Positions 11,701 through 24,806 of a DNA stretch of 64,000 nt are shown here, piece by piece (positions within the stretch are counted from its first letter, which is position 1; each line of letters opens with the position of its first letter). The position numbers were made by a program, and so were the translations under genes. The stretch lies in NCBI RefSeq assembly GCF_000512585.2, contig NC_089241.1:6156001-6220000 (forward strand), in the 5' to 3' direction. Below the pieces are notes generated by a model, which was given only the letters and a program-made list of their open reading frames with translations, did not search any database and was not told the origin of the DNA. The DNA comes from Kwoniella bestiolae CBS 10118. Taxonomy: Eukaryota > Basidiomycota > Tremellomycetes > Tremellales > Cryptococcaceae.

Positions 11701-14700
11701 CTACTCTCGCTCGGGGGCATCGAGCTGGGACAGCTGCGATACGAGAAGTAGGGGTCTGATCACCAGCGTGATCCGTGAATGGGTATAGTAAGCCCAAAAG
11801 GTCTCGGTAGATGGCGATACATCGGGCTGAAGCTGGTGTACGCGCCGCTTTGATCGACGAGGAGAGAGAATGTGGAGGCGAGAAGGTGAGATCGTTGAAG
11901 ATTTTGATGAGCGCCGAGACCGCATGTAGCGACTGACAATCCGTATGAGGTACTCGATGGTTGACTGCTTGTTGTCGGGGTGTCGAAGATGTAGTATCGT
12001 CAGTACTTGCAAGTGAAGGTGCCACCGATGGCAGATCCTTCGTCCTTGTGGGTGGTGAAAGGACATTCATGAGACCTTTCAGAGCCGATGAGCTGGATGC
12101 GGATGAGGTCGAGGCGTTCGAATCTCTTGGTAGCTGAGGAGCGGGTCGTCTTCGTTCGGAGACCGATCGATGAGTGTGATGGTCCTCATCTTTGCACCAG
12201 GCGGTCGAAGCGAGAGAAATGATCAGATTCCGAATTGCGTGGAAGCTGCCACCCGCAGCAGCTTCCTTTACTTCCTGACTCGGCAAAGCAGATGCATCTT
12301 CTTCTTCGACCTCGTCGAGATTCTTCTCAGCTCGAGCTTTTCGTCTTTCCTCATCTTTTTCCATAGTCTCTGCTACTGCCGCGCGTATCATCACTGATAA
12401 AGCTTCTTGTCGGAACCAATCTTCCGTTTGTTTCAGTAAGACCTTGTCCAGAAAGGGTACTATCACCTTGTCGACAAATTCAGTTCTCGGAGCAGACATC
12501 TCCTCAGTTGAGGCATATAAATCTTGGAATATAATCATAGCTAATTTTCGCCTAGCCGAAGGGAGGTTCAAGGCTGACTCGTAGAATATGTTGATCAGCT
12601 TCCATATGTTTTCGATCCATCCTGCTGTCATAGGTAGACATAAACCTTCGGTGTGGTAGTAGTCTAATATGACGGCAGCATCCTCTTCGGAAAGTTGGTC
12701 ACCAAAGTTGAATAGTAGTTCGATATAATGGGGATGATAGAAAGGCGAGGCAGCGGCCCCTGATGGATGAAGCTTTTCGATCGCAGTCGGTAGTTGGTGG
12801 ATTACGGCATCAAAGATAGCAGAAAAGGTCGAAGGTTCTTCAGCGACGTATAGCGACAAGCCAGTCGACCTGGGGCATAAGGTCAGCACAAGTTGCATTC
12901 GTGAACTGAAGCCAAAAAACTGATGCCACTTACCTAGCAGGTACAGCTACAGGCCATAGGGCCTTCAGTAAGTCACATGCAGCCTGCCCTTCCGTCCAGA
13001 TATCTGCTCTGATTACATCTTTGCCCGATCCTTGTTCTAGTCGATGCAAGTGATCCTGTAGCAAAGTGAGGACGGAATAATCCACCAACTCCCACCTCGC
13101 TCGTTCTTGACGGTCTTCTGGTTTCATGAATCGAGATGTCGAAAGAGCTGCCATGAGAGAGGGCGATAACGATGAAAGTGATGCGGAAGGTGAAGTAGCA
13201 GGATTAGGCGAAGGGTCATCTAGATGTAAGAGCAAACTTCTAGCTATGTACACAGCGCCTTGTACGACTCTGGCGTCGGCATCACTCAAGCCTTCGTATG
13301 TAAGTTTGAAAGGTTGACTGGCTGCTTGCTCCATAATCATCCTAAGCGCTAATTCACCTCTTCTGCCGTTGTTCGACCTGAACATCACAGCGAGTAGCTT
13401 ATGAACAGGTATCTGACCTACATCTGAGGCCAGACCAGACTCATCGTCGTATGCTCCGCAGATACAAGCAAATCGCATGATATCGATGAATAGATCTTGA
13501 GGTAGGACAGTGTGATCAATGAAACCCTCCAGTAATGCACATGCTGATGGAAGGAGGTATAACCATCTGGGCATAGGTAAGGTCGGGAATTGGGGTGAGG
13601 GCGATTGGAAAGCTGAAGATGAATTGACAGATTGTGGGGATGTGAGAGTAGAGTGTCTGGCAAACCGGGATGAAGATGGTGTGCTGAATGCCGAAGGGAC
13701 GTATTGATCTTTACGCCTTGTTATAGATGCGGATCGTCGAAGGTTCGATTCCAGGGAAGGGCTGGGATGATGTGGTGGCATAGGGGAGCTGAATGCTAGG
13801 GAAGTGAGGGATTCCCTTCTTGAGGGATTTGGAGCTGGTACGTGACCTTGAGAGATGTTCAGACCAGCTAAATCATTAGGAGGGGTAGAAGCGAGTATGC
13901 CCCTGCTGATGAAGGAGAAGACAGGTTGGGTAATACGTGAGACATCCTTATTAGGATCGAAAAGGTCGATATAGTGGTGGGAGACTAGGTTGATGAGGTC
14001 GATAATTGAAGTAGCGGTTTCTAGGGGTGAATAAGGTGAGATAGGATCGAACGGTTTTAGCTATGTGTTTGTCAGCTGAATATACCTCGCGACGGGGAAA
14101 GAGAGACCTACCCTCCTTGGTCGATTGGACACGTCATTCCCCCCATTAGGTTTCATCTCGCACCATTTCGACCAATCATCCTTGATCTCCTCCAACATGT
14201 TGACCAACCATCCAATCAACCCAGTGAGACCCTCTACTTCTGCGCCATTCTTGGTCAAGACCTTCAAAGCTACCACTTGAGCACCTATCAGGTCCACTTT
14301 GGCTTCACTGGTTAATTCGCTCAATACAGTCCCCGACTTGACGATAAGACCGTGCATGGTTCTAACGGTGATAGTATCTGGCAGTTGGACTTTCGATTGT
14401 TCTGAGAAATACCTTGGTGGTGGACAATAAGTCATGATAGATGTCAACAACCTTATACCCGCTATCCGCAGTGACGAGTCGTTTCGCCTGTCCGAGAATG
14501 ATATAGCTCTTGAATAAAGGGTTTTCACATCTTCCGGAGATATTAATTTGAGTGCTGAGTTGTTCTCGTCTGTTTCAGGCGGAAGAGTCACGGTGACGCT
14601 GGACGCCAAGGAGGATGAAGAGGTGCTCGTACTGAAAGGGTCAGTAGCATCGTTGGTATCATCTAGCTGTAAATTGTTTATATACACCGAAGTAGCCTTT

Positions 14701-15050
14701 ATCAATTCGACCAATTCAGGGGATGATATAGTATTATTGGTGTTCTCAGATGAAGAAGGGGGATTCATCAATTCGATGGCTTCTTCCAGATGGAAATTCT
14801 GATTGGGATTCTTGATGACTTCTTCCGTTGAATCTTTTCTCAGAGGGTGTTGAGTGGTGTTTGTTAAAGTTGGTAATTCATCTTGACCAGTCGAAGTCTT
14901 GGTCGTAGCACTTGCTCTTCCCCATACTCTTCTAGACAGGAATCTTGATCCGGCACTAGCAATTGAAGGTGTAGAATTTGGTGATTGGGATGAGGATGAT
15001 GGGGGATTGAGCTGTAGACCTAGACGGTCTTTTTTGTTTGGTTCGGACAT
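8769..15050 (-). CDS. TSC2: Tuberin, GTPase-activating protein for Rheb (TSC2)
   Basis: Five exons (15050-14112, 14060-12934, 12869-10073, 9986-9013, 8835-8769) add up to an exact 1,967 codons plus stop, close to the 1,800 of human tuberin. The C-terminal 300 residues are a Rap/Ran-GAP domain: DTAKLGVLYVGRNQTTEQEI, GSSLYLDFLSGLG, VDVFVGGLNREDDSDGEYAY, then KKRLIGNDYVKIIYNDSG. The Asn in IGND is the catalytic Asn-thumb position of tuberin. Upstream (STGLSLYVAEEPSTFSAIF onward) is the helical tuberin region (DUF3384-like), with a Ser-rich, basic linker (TSTTTRSRSRSRP). The N-terminal 310 residues are less conserved and Ser-rich. With TSC1 (not in this window) it would turn off Rheb and so restrain TORC1. 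The gene is transcribed away from the small Cys-rich membrane protein, with an 850-bp shared upstream region. Confidence 0.93.
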
Positions 15051-15903
15051 CTGCGGAATGGGGACAGAGATATGCGATAAGGTTGAAGAGTATGTATGAT
15101 AAGTTTATATGATGAGGTAAGGTATGTTGAGATAGGTAGCGGAGGGCCGGGGTATAAGTGCCTATCGACGGGGAGTGAGCTATGAGGTAATGTGAGAGTT
15201 GAGAGGAGAAGAAAAAGGATGATATGCAAGATTGAAGAGCTGTGGACAGGGATCGCAAGGTATTCGAATGCACTCACCGGACACCTCTGCGTGGAATAAA
15301 CTAAATTTATCTAGGCAGGATTAGCACAATCATAGTGACATGGTAAGAATGCTGTTTGTCGAATCTCTTGGCGGGGTATAGGGGTTGGGTTGGTTAAGAC
15401 TGGTATGGATGTGATTGGTAGGGTGGTAGTTGGTTGGTGATCGTGGTGGATATGATTGCTATAGGTATGCTATTGCCAGTTAAGTAGAAGTGAAAAGATG
15501 GGTTGTTGATGTTGTTGCTACTACTAGTAGTAATGAGCTCGTCGTCATCTCAATCTCTCACTGTCCTTCATCTCTATTCTCTCGAGTAGTACTAGTAGTA
15601 GTAAATTAGTACGGCCGTATTGCGGATTTCTCCGATCATTGTCGTGGCACGTGGCATCCAGCGAAATAGAGTAGAGATGATGTTGATGATGGAGGATCAC
15701 TCGTCAATTAACAACAATAGATCGATAAACTACTATGCATACATTCAATACAATCATCAATTGATCATCATCGACATACAGTCAACTCGAGTCAGCTAAT
15801 ACACACCACTCCATTCATCTAAATCGAATTGAACAAGTACAATCATCTGTTCAAGCACCCACCCATTAATCTACCACCTCAATCCGAGAGGAGCACAATC
15901 ACC
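15051..15903. promoter_or_regulatory. Divergent promoter region of TSC2 and the Cys-rich membrane protein
   Basis: This 850-bp region holds a cluster of small palindromes: TACTACTAGTAGTA at 15519-15532 (perfect 14-mer), a related agtagtactagtagtagta at about 15585-15602, and TACGGCCGTA at 15610-15619. The leader of the + gene (15700-15900) is A/C-rich and ends acaatcaccATGG, a good start context. Open frames on the - strand at 14956-15277 overlap the TSC2 leader and do not look like protein. Confidence 0.55.
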
Positions 15904-16777
15904 ATGGCTCGACTCGGCATATGGTCAATAATCTTAGCATTGTTACTCACGACCTCACTCTCAGTATCAGCATTATACAATGATCCAGGTCTATCTTACT
16001 GCAAATGTGAGTGACGCGTATCTTCGTATATGACAAATACCGTATACTCGTGTATCTTCCATGTCGATCAATGACATTCATATCTAAATTCAGACTTCCC
16101 TAGCTGACTCATACTCCCAACCCAAAAGGCATATGCTTCTCCAACTCCACCATCATCCCACTATACCGTCCCGAAAACCCCGCAAAACCTTGTTTGAGCT
16201 GTACGAGGCAGTTCTGCTTGGACCAGAAATTGAACATATGTAAAGGAGCGCAGGTGCCAGAGCTAGATACGGATATAGGGACAGGGACGGAGGGAGATGT
16301 CGAAGCGAGGTGTTTTAGTGGGTCCACTTCAATCTCTAAATATCAAATATCAGCGCCCACAACTGACTACTGATCAACTCTCAATTATCAATTATCATTT
16401 TTAATTCCTGTTATAGAACGCGACTCTCCAAGAGATCAGCTGGTAGTGACTTTCTTCCTCCTCATCGTATTTGGTCTCCTACTCTACGCAGCGATACGAG
16501 CGAGGTAAGTATAAACCCATCCCAGCCATTCCATCCTTGGGTTCAGTATCCTAAGCTCACTGATCACCCCAAATCCAGACTCCGCCAGGCTATCGAGACT
16601 CATGGTCGACCCACAGATCTCAGAGAATGGTCCCAAGCCTTACTACCCACTTCGATCCAATCGTATTCCTCGCAGCTCTTTCCAGGACGGTCAAACAATA
16701 ACAACTTCCAAGAGATGAGGTCTGCTCCATCCTCTGGTGGTGGTGGAGCGTATACGCCCGTCAGTGTAGGTAGTTGA
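15904..16777 (+). CDS. Small Cys-rich single-pass membrane protein
   Basis: Four exons join in phase for about 190 residues. The chain begins with a clear signal peptide (MARLGIWSIILALLLTTSLS, cleavage probably after VSA). Next is an extracellular part with an ordered Cys pattern: YCKCICFSNSTIIPLY, then KPCLSCTRQFCLDQKLNICK and one more Cys near RCF. NST is an N-glycosylation site. A membrane span (VVTFFLLIVFGLLLYAAI) follows, then a short cytosolic tail ending in a Gly-rich AYTPVSVGS. This predicts a type I membrane protein with a compact disulfide-bonded outer domain. I do not recognise a named family. It could be an ER/secretory-pathway or cell-surface factor; the sequence does not decide. 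Confidence 0.8.
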
Positions 16778-17068
16778 TCAGATCTATACAACCATGTATA
16801 ATGTGTATGTAAGTATATCAAAATGCAATTAGGCTGAACGGTACGAAACGACCAGATCTCGTTTTGGGATATCAAAGGGATAGATAGAGCGGTTGTGCAG
16901 ATATATGGTCTATGTTCATCTCTGTGCTTTTAGGGATACAAAATATCATCTATATATATATATTATAAATATCAATATAAATATAAATAAATCAACTCGA
17001 CACTTCCTCGATCGAGTCAGCATCAAATGAATCACTAATCGATACAAGTGATAAAAACCAAAATCATC

Positions 17069-20000
17069 CTACTGTTCATTCACATCACTCGTCCCACCAC
17101 TAGCAGCCTGTCCAAAACTAGATGCAAACGGATTCCCATGCTCATCCTCAGACGGGGTGAACCCAGACGATAAAGGACTCTTCACAAACCCCTTTCCCCT
17201 ATCCCTTTCCTTATCCATCTGTTGATCAAAAACCAATCTAGGCGTTGAAGACAGATCGTCCGATCCAGATTGAGACCCCGAAGCCGAGGTAGTATCTTTC
17301 TCCGTGGGTGATAAATCCATCGTTCTCATCTTGGCCATCAACTCGTTGCTCTCTCTTCTGACAGGTGATGGTAATCCACTAGACCATTTCTTCGGACTGC
17401 GCGGAGTAGGCGTCGGATCGTTGCTGGTGGAAGATGACGAGGTTGACAACTGTCGTTCAGCCACTGCCGAACTCGACACTCCAGGGAACGACGAGCCACT
17501 CTGTTTCTTCGAAGGCGCCAACGTACTATCCGCGTTCGAAGGGGAATTGCCCTCTCTCTCACCAGGTTTCAAAGCCCTATCGGGATTATGTACCCCCTTA
17601 ATCTCATAGGGTACCTGAACATCTTTTCCCTTACCAGTAGGTCTAGCCCGATCCATATTCACCTTTCGGACCGTATCTCTCACATCGGTAGATTGATCGT
17701 CCGCCAGATCCCGGGCAATCTCCCATATGGTTTTGGGAACGTTCCGTCCGACATTCGAATAGTAGGCTCCGACCACAAAGAGATCAGCGATGATTTGAGC
17801 TAATCCCAATCTGACGTCCACTACATCTTTAGATAGTCGAGGTAAGACGGGTAAGAAGAAATCTTCGAATGCACCTCTGTTGGGCGGGGGTTTGACGAAT
17901 TCTCTGAGACATCTGACAAATGTCAGACGCTGTTTGAAGGCTTTGGAATCTCCCAGGTCAAGTAGGATATCGCGGAATCGTTTGGCAACTGGTGATTGGG
18001 TGCCGAGGACTTCGTACGCTTGGGGTATCTACAGTATTATCATCTCCATCAGCATTCCCTTCGAATCATAAAAGTACCTGAAGGATATAATCAACTTACA
18101 CCTTTAGTAACAGCATCCCTAACGGCGGCGAACGGATCCAGCAGAGCATCTCGCATCATCTCCAGTACCTCCTCAACCCCATTCCACTCCGCAAAGGTCT
18201 TCAGAAAGCTTGGGATGTGCAAACCGAGCTTCTCCCTCGCCCGCCATCCACCAAGCATACCAGCCTTCCAACCTCTCGCGAGATGTTGAAACAGGCTCCA
18301 GCCGACTTCTTTCGGAACGGACGCAATGATAGTATCGACATGTTCGAAAACCCTTTCTCGGATCTCTTCTGAATCACCCAACAATCTTGTATACACAGGT
18401 AAGAGATCAGAGACAACTTGGTCTGGAAGAAGGATCTTGGTGAGTTCATGTAAACATGACGCGGTGGTCCGAAGGACCTTTTCGCCCGCACGATCTTGAA
18501 GACGTTGAAAGAGATCGCGAATATCAGACCATCTTTCAGGACCGAGGGTAAGGCATACACCAGGGAACTACATAACATGTAATCAGCTATCCTTGTCCCC
18601 TAGTCAAGCAGATACCGACTCACGTTGAAAATAGCCACGACATCCCAATCTGAATCCCGTTCACCTTCTCTGACTTCCGAGTCATCCGTATAGACATCAA
18701 TAAGCTCGTCGGGAGGACCTCGGGGATCATCATGGAAGATGTAAATGACCTCTCCCAACATTTCGAGTGCAGCACATCGCACATCCTCGTCGCCCGACAT
18801 CAGTGTTTGAACAGCTTTGACAGCGAAGGCCCGTCGATAATCTGGAGATTCGATCCGTCGACAAAGCGCCGGCAAAGCTAGACATGCAGATTGTTTGACA
18901 TGATCGTTCTCGTCTTCGCAAAATGATTCGAAAAGCGGTAACTGCAATTCCGATCAGCTTGACAGTATCGAGGACATGAAGTTCGGCTTACCATCCTATA
19001 GACATGTTCGACAGGAACCATTTTTGCCAAACAACTCATAGCTACTGCCGCCTCGGCTCTGACCGGAACATCACCATCTCCAGAAGCCAATACCTCTTCC
19101 ACGAACCCATTCTCTACTACTTCATGCTCTTCGAAAAACTCTGAGACAGCTCCAATGAGGTTCATGGATGTTGCTCGTCCTGCAGTAGCCTCTTGGTAAA
19201 GTTGAGTTTGGAATGCTTCCTGATCACGTATCTCATCATCGCCATGGTCGGATCCTTCGAACATCATATCGGGCATATCGGTGGACAGTTGACCCATACC
19301 GATAATGATACCTTGAAGTAATTCTCTTTCCACCACCGATCTAGCTTCGGTAAAGAACGGCCGCAAGTCATGTTGATGAGGTCCATTCTGAGTGGCGAAA
19401 CCTCTTCGCTCGTCAGCTTCGGGTTGTTGTGCGACATGTCCCCAGGTTTCCAATGATGTCTCTCCTTTACCTCTTAGTCGTTCTAGGACAGCTACTACTC
19501 CATTTCTGACTGATTCAGATATCACAGGGTTCTGATTGAGAAGCAGCGATCCAACAAGTGGAGTAAAGAAGTTGACCGCCAGGACCGGTCGATCAACCAA
19601 AATACCTTGATCTTCCTTGGAAAAGTCTTCGGTCTCACCACTTTCAGCATAAAGCTTGATGTACATCCCAGGACTGAAAGCTGTATCTTGCGACGAGGCT
19701 GAAATTGAGGAATTGGGAGTATCGACATCTTGCGTTTCCGGGATACCAGGCGAGAACTTGGAAGACGATGGTCGGGTCAGGCTTGATCCAGAAGATGATG
19801 GACCCGTCGCACTACTGGTACTAAGCAGAGAAGTGTTTGATCTTTGTCGACGCATGGGTACAGCACTTTCGGTAGCTTCGGCGATTGTTGGCGTAGGTAC
19901 CGTGTTGATACCTTCGGAAGTGATCGTGATCGTTTCTGTCCTGTTCTCCGGTGAGTGCTCTCTTCGCGAGAAAATCGCTTCTGGAGGTTCGGGCACTTCA

Positions 20001-22657
20001 ATCATCTCACCCTCGCCATCGTCGATCAAAAGTTTACAAGTCGAGTAGAAGTACCAAAGGATTCGATGTAGTTCTGATGCAAATGCCTCTTTCACACTCT
20101 CGTCGTCGTCCATTGAGAACCCACTAAGCAAAGGCAGAACATATTCGACAGATTCGCACGGATCGACTTCATTCAGCAGATCCCCAAGGACTCGAGCGAC
20201 ATATGCACGGTGGAAGGGATATTCACTCTTGCTCAACAGGAAAATTCGTTCTAATGTGTTGAGACCTTCGTCGTCAAAGGTAACATCCATTTGAACGTCT
20301 CCCACAGGCAAGACATCGCCTTCGTCGACTATATCCACATCACCCATATGATTCGGTGCAGAATCACCGGACCAAGACTGCGTACCAACATCGGAGAAGT
20401 AGCTTTGGGTATTTGAAGTTTCCGCTAAATCTCCCACTCTCTCTTCTGCATCCCCAAGTGGTCCAGCGGAGCGCGCGAGGGGCGAAATTATTGGTAGGAC
20501 GTTTGGTGACTTTCTCGGACTCTTCTTTACGCGATTCAAGTCGTGATCATCGCCCTCTCCCGGATGTACAGGTGAGACAACCTCGGCATTGGAAGTGGTG
20601 CGCTTGGGCGATTTGTCAAGCTCCGCCGTGATGCTGAGTGTCCGATGAAATCCAGGAGGGGTATTGCGGGCTTTGGGATCATAATCCGACAGAGCCCGTC
20701 TGAGGACTGCAGGTCGGGCAAGGGGAGCGAAAAGGGGTGGTGAAGGTGGTCGAGAAGAGTTGCCGGATGTAGAGGCATGTACTGGTTCTGGAAAGGGGTT
20801 CGGTGGTTTGGCTATGGCGGGAGGTAATGCTATAGGAGGCAAGGAAGATGAAGATGACAGAGGAGAGACGATTGATTCGTCTGCTTCCTGCATTTTGGAA
20901 GGGTTGACAAGAGGGGACCGTTGTCGATGATCAGGTGATGAGGGATTAGGCGGATCAAGACCGAATGGCTGGGTGCGTATCACAGACGATAAGCTGTGAC
21001 CCCTCGGACGGCCTTTGGTGATTGCCGAGATCGGTGGAGAAGCACCAGGGTTTGTCAATCTATTTGCGGGGGCTGAAAGCGGTGGAGCTGCTATTGGCTT
21101 TGATTTGCTTGATGATGGGCTTATTGGTCTACTGTTGTCCGCTGGAAATGTAAGAGGCGGTCGCATGGGGCTTTTAGGTGGACTGGCGGTTGTAGGGGAG
21201 CCGCGTTGAAAAGATAATCGACTTTGTGGACTGTTCTGAGACGAGTTTGACAAAGACCGATTGTGTCTGCTGAGATTGATAGAGATGGGTGCAGTAGAAG
21301 GTGGTGAATGCGCTAATAACGGAGCATCCGCGGTGATGGATCGTCTTCTTCCTCCAAAGTACATCTCGGTTGGGCCGTTTGGTTCCATATTAGGGGACGA
21401 GTTTCCTGATCTAGGTGAGAATCGGAAAGGGCCTGTGATAGGTGATTGGCTTCTCTTCCCTGGCGACGTAGGATCATGTGGATCTACAATCGGTGATGGT
21501 GGTTTGCGAGACAGAGAGCTCGAGGAAGTTGTAGGGATGATTGCGGGAGAGAAAGCTGGGGTGACGAATGGTGAGACAGGGGCTATGGGGAATCTGGATG
21601 GACCAGGGTCTGGTGGTACACTGCGATGAGCAGATCCAGGTGCAGGCCACTGAAGATGAGAATAAAATCAGCTTCTGTAGTAGACAAATAGCCTTTTATG
21701 AACTGCACCTACCACACTATCCCAAGCATGTTCTACGGGTAAATCCCGACCGTCATCCAAATTTGCTAACGCACTGGAGCTCAATCGTCTCGGCTGACTG
21801 GGTCCAGCTTCGTTGTAGTAATCATCATCATATTCTTCGAATAAAGCAGGTTCCGTAGGTGGAGTTGGATTGATCAAGTTGAACTTGAAATTGTCGATCG
21901 GATTGGTGGTAGAGACAGAACTGCTTCTGGTTCGCGATGTCGATGGCGTAGAAGTTTCAGATTGAAGTAATTTCTCTTTCAAATCCTCTCTCATCTCAGC
22001 TAAATGATCTCCGCCCTCAGACTGGTTAGAGGATAACGAGCTCGTTCCGGATCCAGGTGTCGGTATCGACTCGGTTGATATACGTTGTATAGACTGTAGC
22101 GTCGGTCGATGCAATTGTCCGGAAGGACTCTCGGTGGGAGAGAAGTTGCCAGCAATTGATTCTAGAGGCGATGGAAAGGAGTTCCCGAATCTCGTTGGTG
22201 ATGCTGCTGAACTTGTCGAAGGCGTCGATATGCTATTCACTGGCGAGTCCGTTGGAAAGTCCGCTGGTGGATTGAAGTCTGGCGGTGGAAGCGGGAGGAC
22301 TGGGGAGGACGGTGATGAGTGATCATCAGGTGGCAGATTCGGATCTGAGACGGACATGATCAGCGTTGATGAGGATCAATCATTGAGTGAGGGGACATGA
22401 TGTAGTCTTTCCCCACTGAAGGCTGCATAGCTTCCCAAGGTCCGAAACTCGACGATTGTCAAGCCGACATGGCACAAGGGAGGTCAAAGCCGAAGAAGCC
22501 TGCGACTCTCTGGGTTTTGCAGGGTTTTGCAGTAAGATGCATGAAAGGAGGTGATGTATGACTTACCACTGGTGTGATGCCCAGGAGTGGGTGTCCGATC
22601 GTCCTCCTCAACAGGAGTAGGGGTCCCCTCACTGCCCGACCTTGATGTTGAGGTCAT
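17069..22657 (-). CDS. HEAT-repeat phosphatase regulatory subunit (PPP4R1-like)
   Basis: A large multi-exon gene of roughly 1,700 residues. The first exon (22657-22568) encodes a short N-terminus that joins at about 22343; the N-terminal half is disordered, Ser/Pro-rich and basic. HEAT repeats start around LNTLERIFLLSKSEYPFHRA and run through VPVRAEAAVAMSCLAKM, NDHVKQSACLALPALCRRIE, DEDVRCAALEMLGEVI, EIRERVFEHVDTIIASVPKE and VDVRLGLAQIIADLFVVGAY. This arrangement, PP2A-A-like repeats with long disordered insertions, is that of protein phosphatase 4 regulatory subunit 1 and its fungal relatives. The C-terminal 190 residues are again Ser-rich, with SPxK/SPTE sites. It probably scaffolds a PP2A/PP4-type catalytic subunit. 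The assignment rests on repeat style, so a PP2A scaffold relative is the main alternative. Several introns of 50-70 nt were placed by eye; exact joins near 18,580 and 18,950 deserve RNA support. Confidence 0.78.
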
Positions 22658-23885
22658 TTCTTTCTATGTTCCTTGGTATGACAAGTGAGGTTGAAGATGA
22701 AGAAGGGAGTCGAAAGGGATGATTGAGGTTAAAGGATGGGATGAATCGTACACATGAGCAAGACGATTCGATTATTGCGTGTGGATGTATGTGTGCGTAT
22801 GAAGGAGTGGTGATGTTGTTATGATGGATCTGTATGCTTTATGCTATTGCTTTGCACTGTATTTTCAGCTGTCGTTGTTCAAGTAGTATTTCCATGTAGT
22901 GTATTGTGAGTTATACTCGTAGGATTGATGGATTGATGGATTGTAAGTGGCAAGTAGGGATATGGAGGATAGCCAGTGTCGGCAATGGTGGAGCAAGATT
23001 AAGGCCGGAGCAGAGTCTGGATTTCAATATCTTAAGGGTTATGTTCTTGTAACGTGACTTTGTGCGAGTGGATGCTGGTATGTTGGTATGCTGGTATTGT
23101 ATCTGTATTTGTTGGAGTAGTGGGAATAGGAACGATGTGCAAGGTACACGACAGAGAGATGTATCGATATGTCTAGATCTGATGAATGTGTATTGTATGG
23201 TCTGCTAGTACTAGTGGGTGTCAATTAACGAGTAATCGTCATATTAATCTTGCGGAAGAAAGTGATCGAACTAGGCAAGCCATGACATGACACTCACATA
23301 TATCTCCGCCACTGTGGCACCTCTTCAGAATCAGGTCAATTTCAGCCTTGACTGGGTGAAATGCTCAACAACATCCCACAGACCCCCGCATGCAGGCAAC
23401 TGGAAAGCAATGCAAGATATGATCTCGCTCATCTTTGAAACATGAAAAAAAGTATCAAAGCATCAGCACCCTCTGAAGCTTAGCGATAGTTGCCCGATAC
23501 CCTTCGCCAAATTCTATAGAACTTTTCCTCTTACCGGATTTTGCATATCCCACCCAATCATTGCGAATGATGGTCCCGTACGGCGTCCGGTCCAGCATTC
23601 ATACATGAATGACTATGCCATGCAGAGGGAAAGATCGATTGTCTCCACTCAAAGGTATTTCAAGAGACAGTTGACAGACGGACTTAATTCTGATATATGC
23701 TGATGTCATTAGAACCTTTTTCGGCCAAATCCGGGAAATCCGGGAACGAATGCGTTGCGTTGTTAGCTCGCTCGCTCGCATCCCCATCATGTTTTGACCT
23801 TCTGGTCTGACTGACAGTATATGGCATTATATCAAGTCTGATCCCACCTCGATGGATCCAGAGGCGCAATACGAGACAAGACACG
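22658..23885. other. Divergent intergenic region with short tandem repeats
   Basis: 1.2 kb between two divergent genes. It contains a small tandem repeat (ggattgat x3, about 22922-22942), T/G-rich blocks at 22740-23110 that read as a leader on the - strand, and no convincing coding frame. Promoters for both neighbours must lie here. Confidence 0.5.
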
Positions 23886-24806
23886 ATGACAGCTGAAACC
23901 TCTTCATCCACAATTGGTGAGCCCAACGCCCAATAGTCAAAGACATGACTGTCGATCAACTCATGCCGTAATACCTCTCTCTGTCGCAGACATCGACATC
24001 CATCAAGCATCTCACGAAATGCAGCCTACTCAACAGAACGAGGATGTTACGTCCACAGGTATACCCTCCGAGAGATCTCCGAAGGGAAAACCCAGATCTC
24101 GCAGAATGTCATTGAACGAACTGGTCCATTCCCTATCTCCTCCCCCTTCTGCGAGACAGCTGGACGATATTCCCGAAAAGCATCTTCCTTATCTGACGCC
24201 CGAGGAGCGGAAGAAGATCGATGGAGTGTCCAGGACTATATACGATATTCAGCGTGAGCAGGCGGCATGCGCCTTGGAAAGCCAAGTGGATTTAAGTACT
24301 CTGCATGTCAATCCTTTTAGGAGTTTTGAGCAGTTGTCCCCTGAAGAGCAGGAGAGATGGAGGAATGTGAAGGAGCGGGGTGGGGCAGGTACAACTTTAC
24401 TTGCCAGCGATCAGACGCAGGGGGATTTGCGATTCGGGAAGATCAAGAACGCAGAGGGTGATGAGATCTACGGCGTATGGAGGGTACCACCGAGAGATGA
24501 TGAAATCAACACACAGGACCAGCACGAGACCAACGAGGTCATAAAACGATTAGAAGATTTCGCAAACTCACCACCACTCGTGGTAAGTCGTTCATCCGTC
24601 CCTTTCTCCAACCATGATTCGTATCGACTCTATATCATGAACCCCCTGAGCTCATTTATCTTCGTATCCAGACATTCAGCTCTAGCACCGTTACTCCTGG
24701 TTTCTTCTCCCGAAACGGTCCCGATCCGCCCACATACGCTTCCCGACCTCCTTCACCTGAAGAACGGAGAGACGAGGAAGTATATCACCCGGAATCGTCC
24801 TCTTAG
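23886..24806 (+). CDS. Unknown protein with RRMSL and PPTY motifs
   Basis: Three exons give about 245 residues: a 31-nt first coding exon (MTAETSSSTI), a central exon, and a last exon spliced at about 24672. Visible parts are a Gln/Ser-rich N-terminus, a basic phosphorylation-type motif (RSRRMSLNELV, fitting RRxS of PKA), a charged region with two repeated phrases (YLTPEERKKIDGVS and QLSPEEQERWRNVK) that look like short paired helices, and a C-terminal PDPPTYASRPPSPEE that contains PPTY, a ligand for WW domains. There is no membrane span or signal peptide. The splice is well supported, because the unspliced reading gives an unlikely tail. I do not recognise a family. The PPxY motif makes it a possible target or adaptor of a Rsp5/Nedd4-type ligase; that is inference. 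Confidence 0.75.

Noticed and set aside
14956..15277. Frames upstream of TSC2 on the same strand
   Set aside because: They overlap the TSC2 leader, are Ser/Leu-rich in the style of translated UTR, and do not join TSC2 in phase without a made-up splice.
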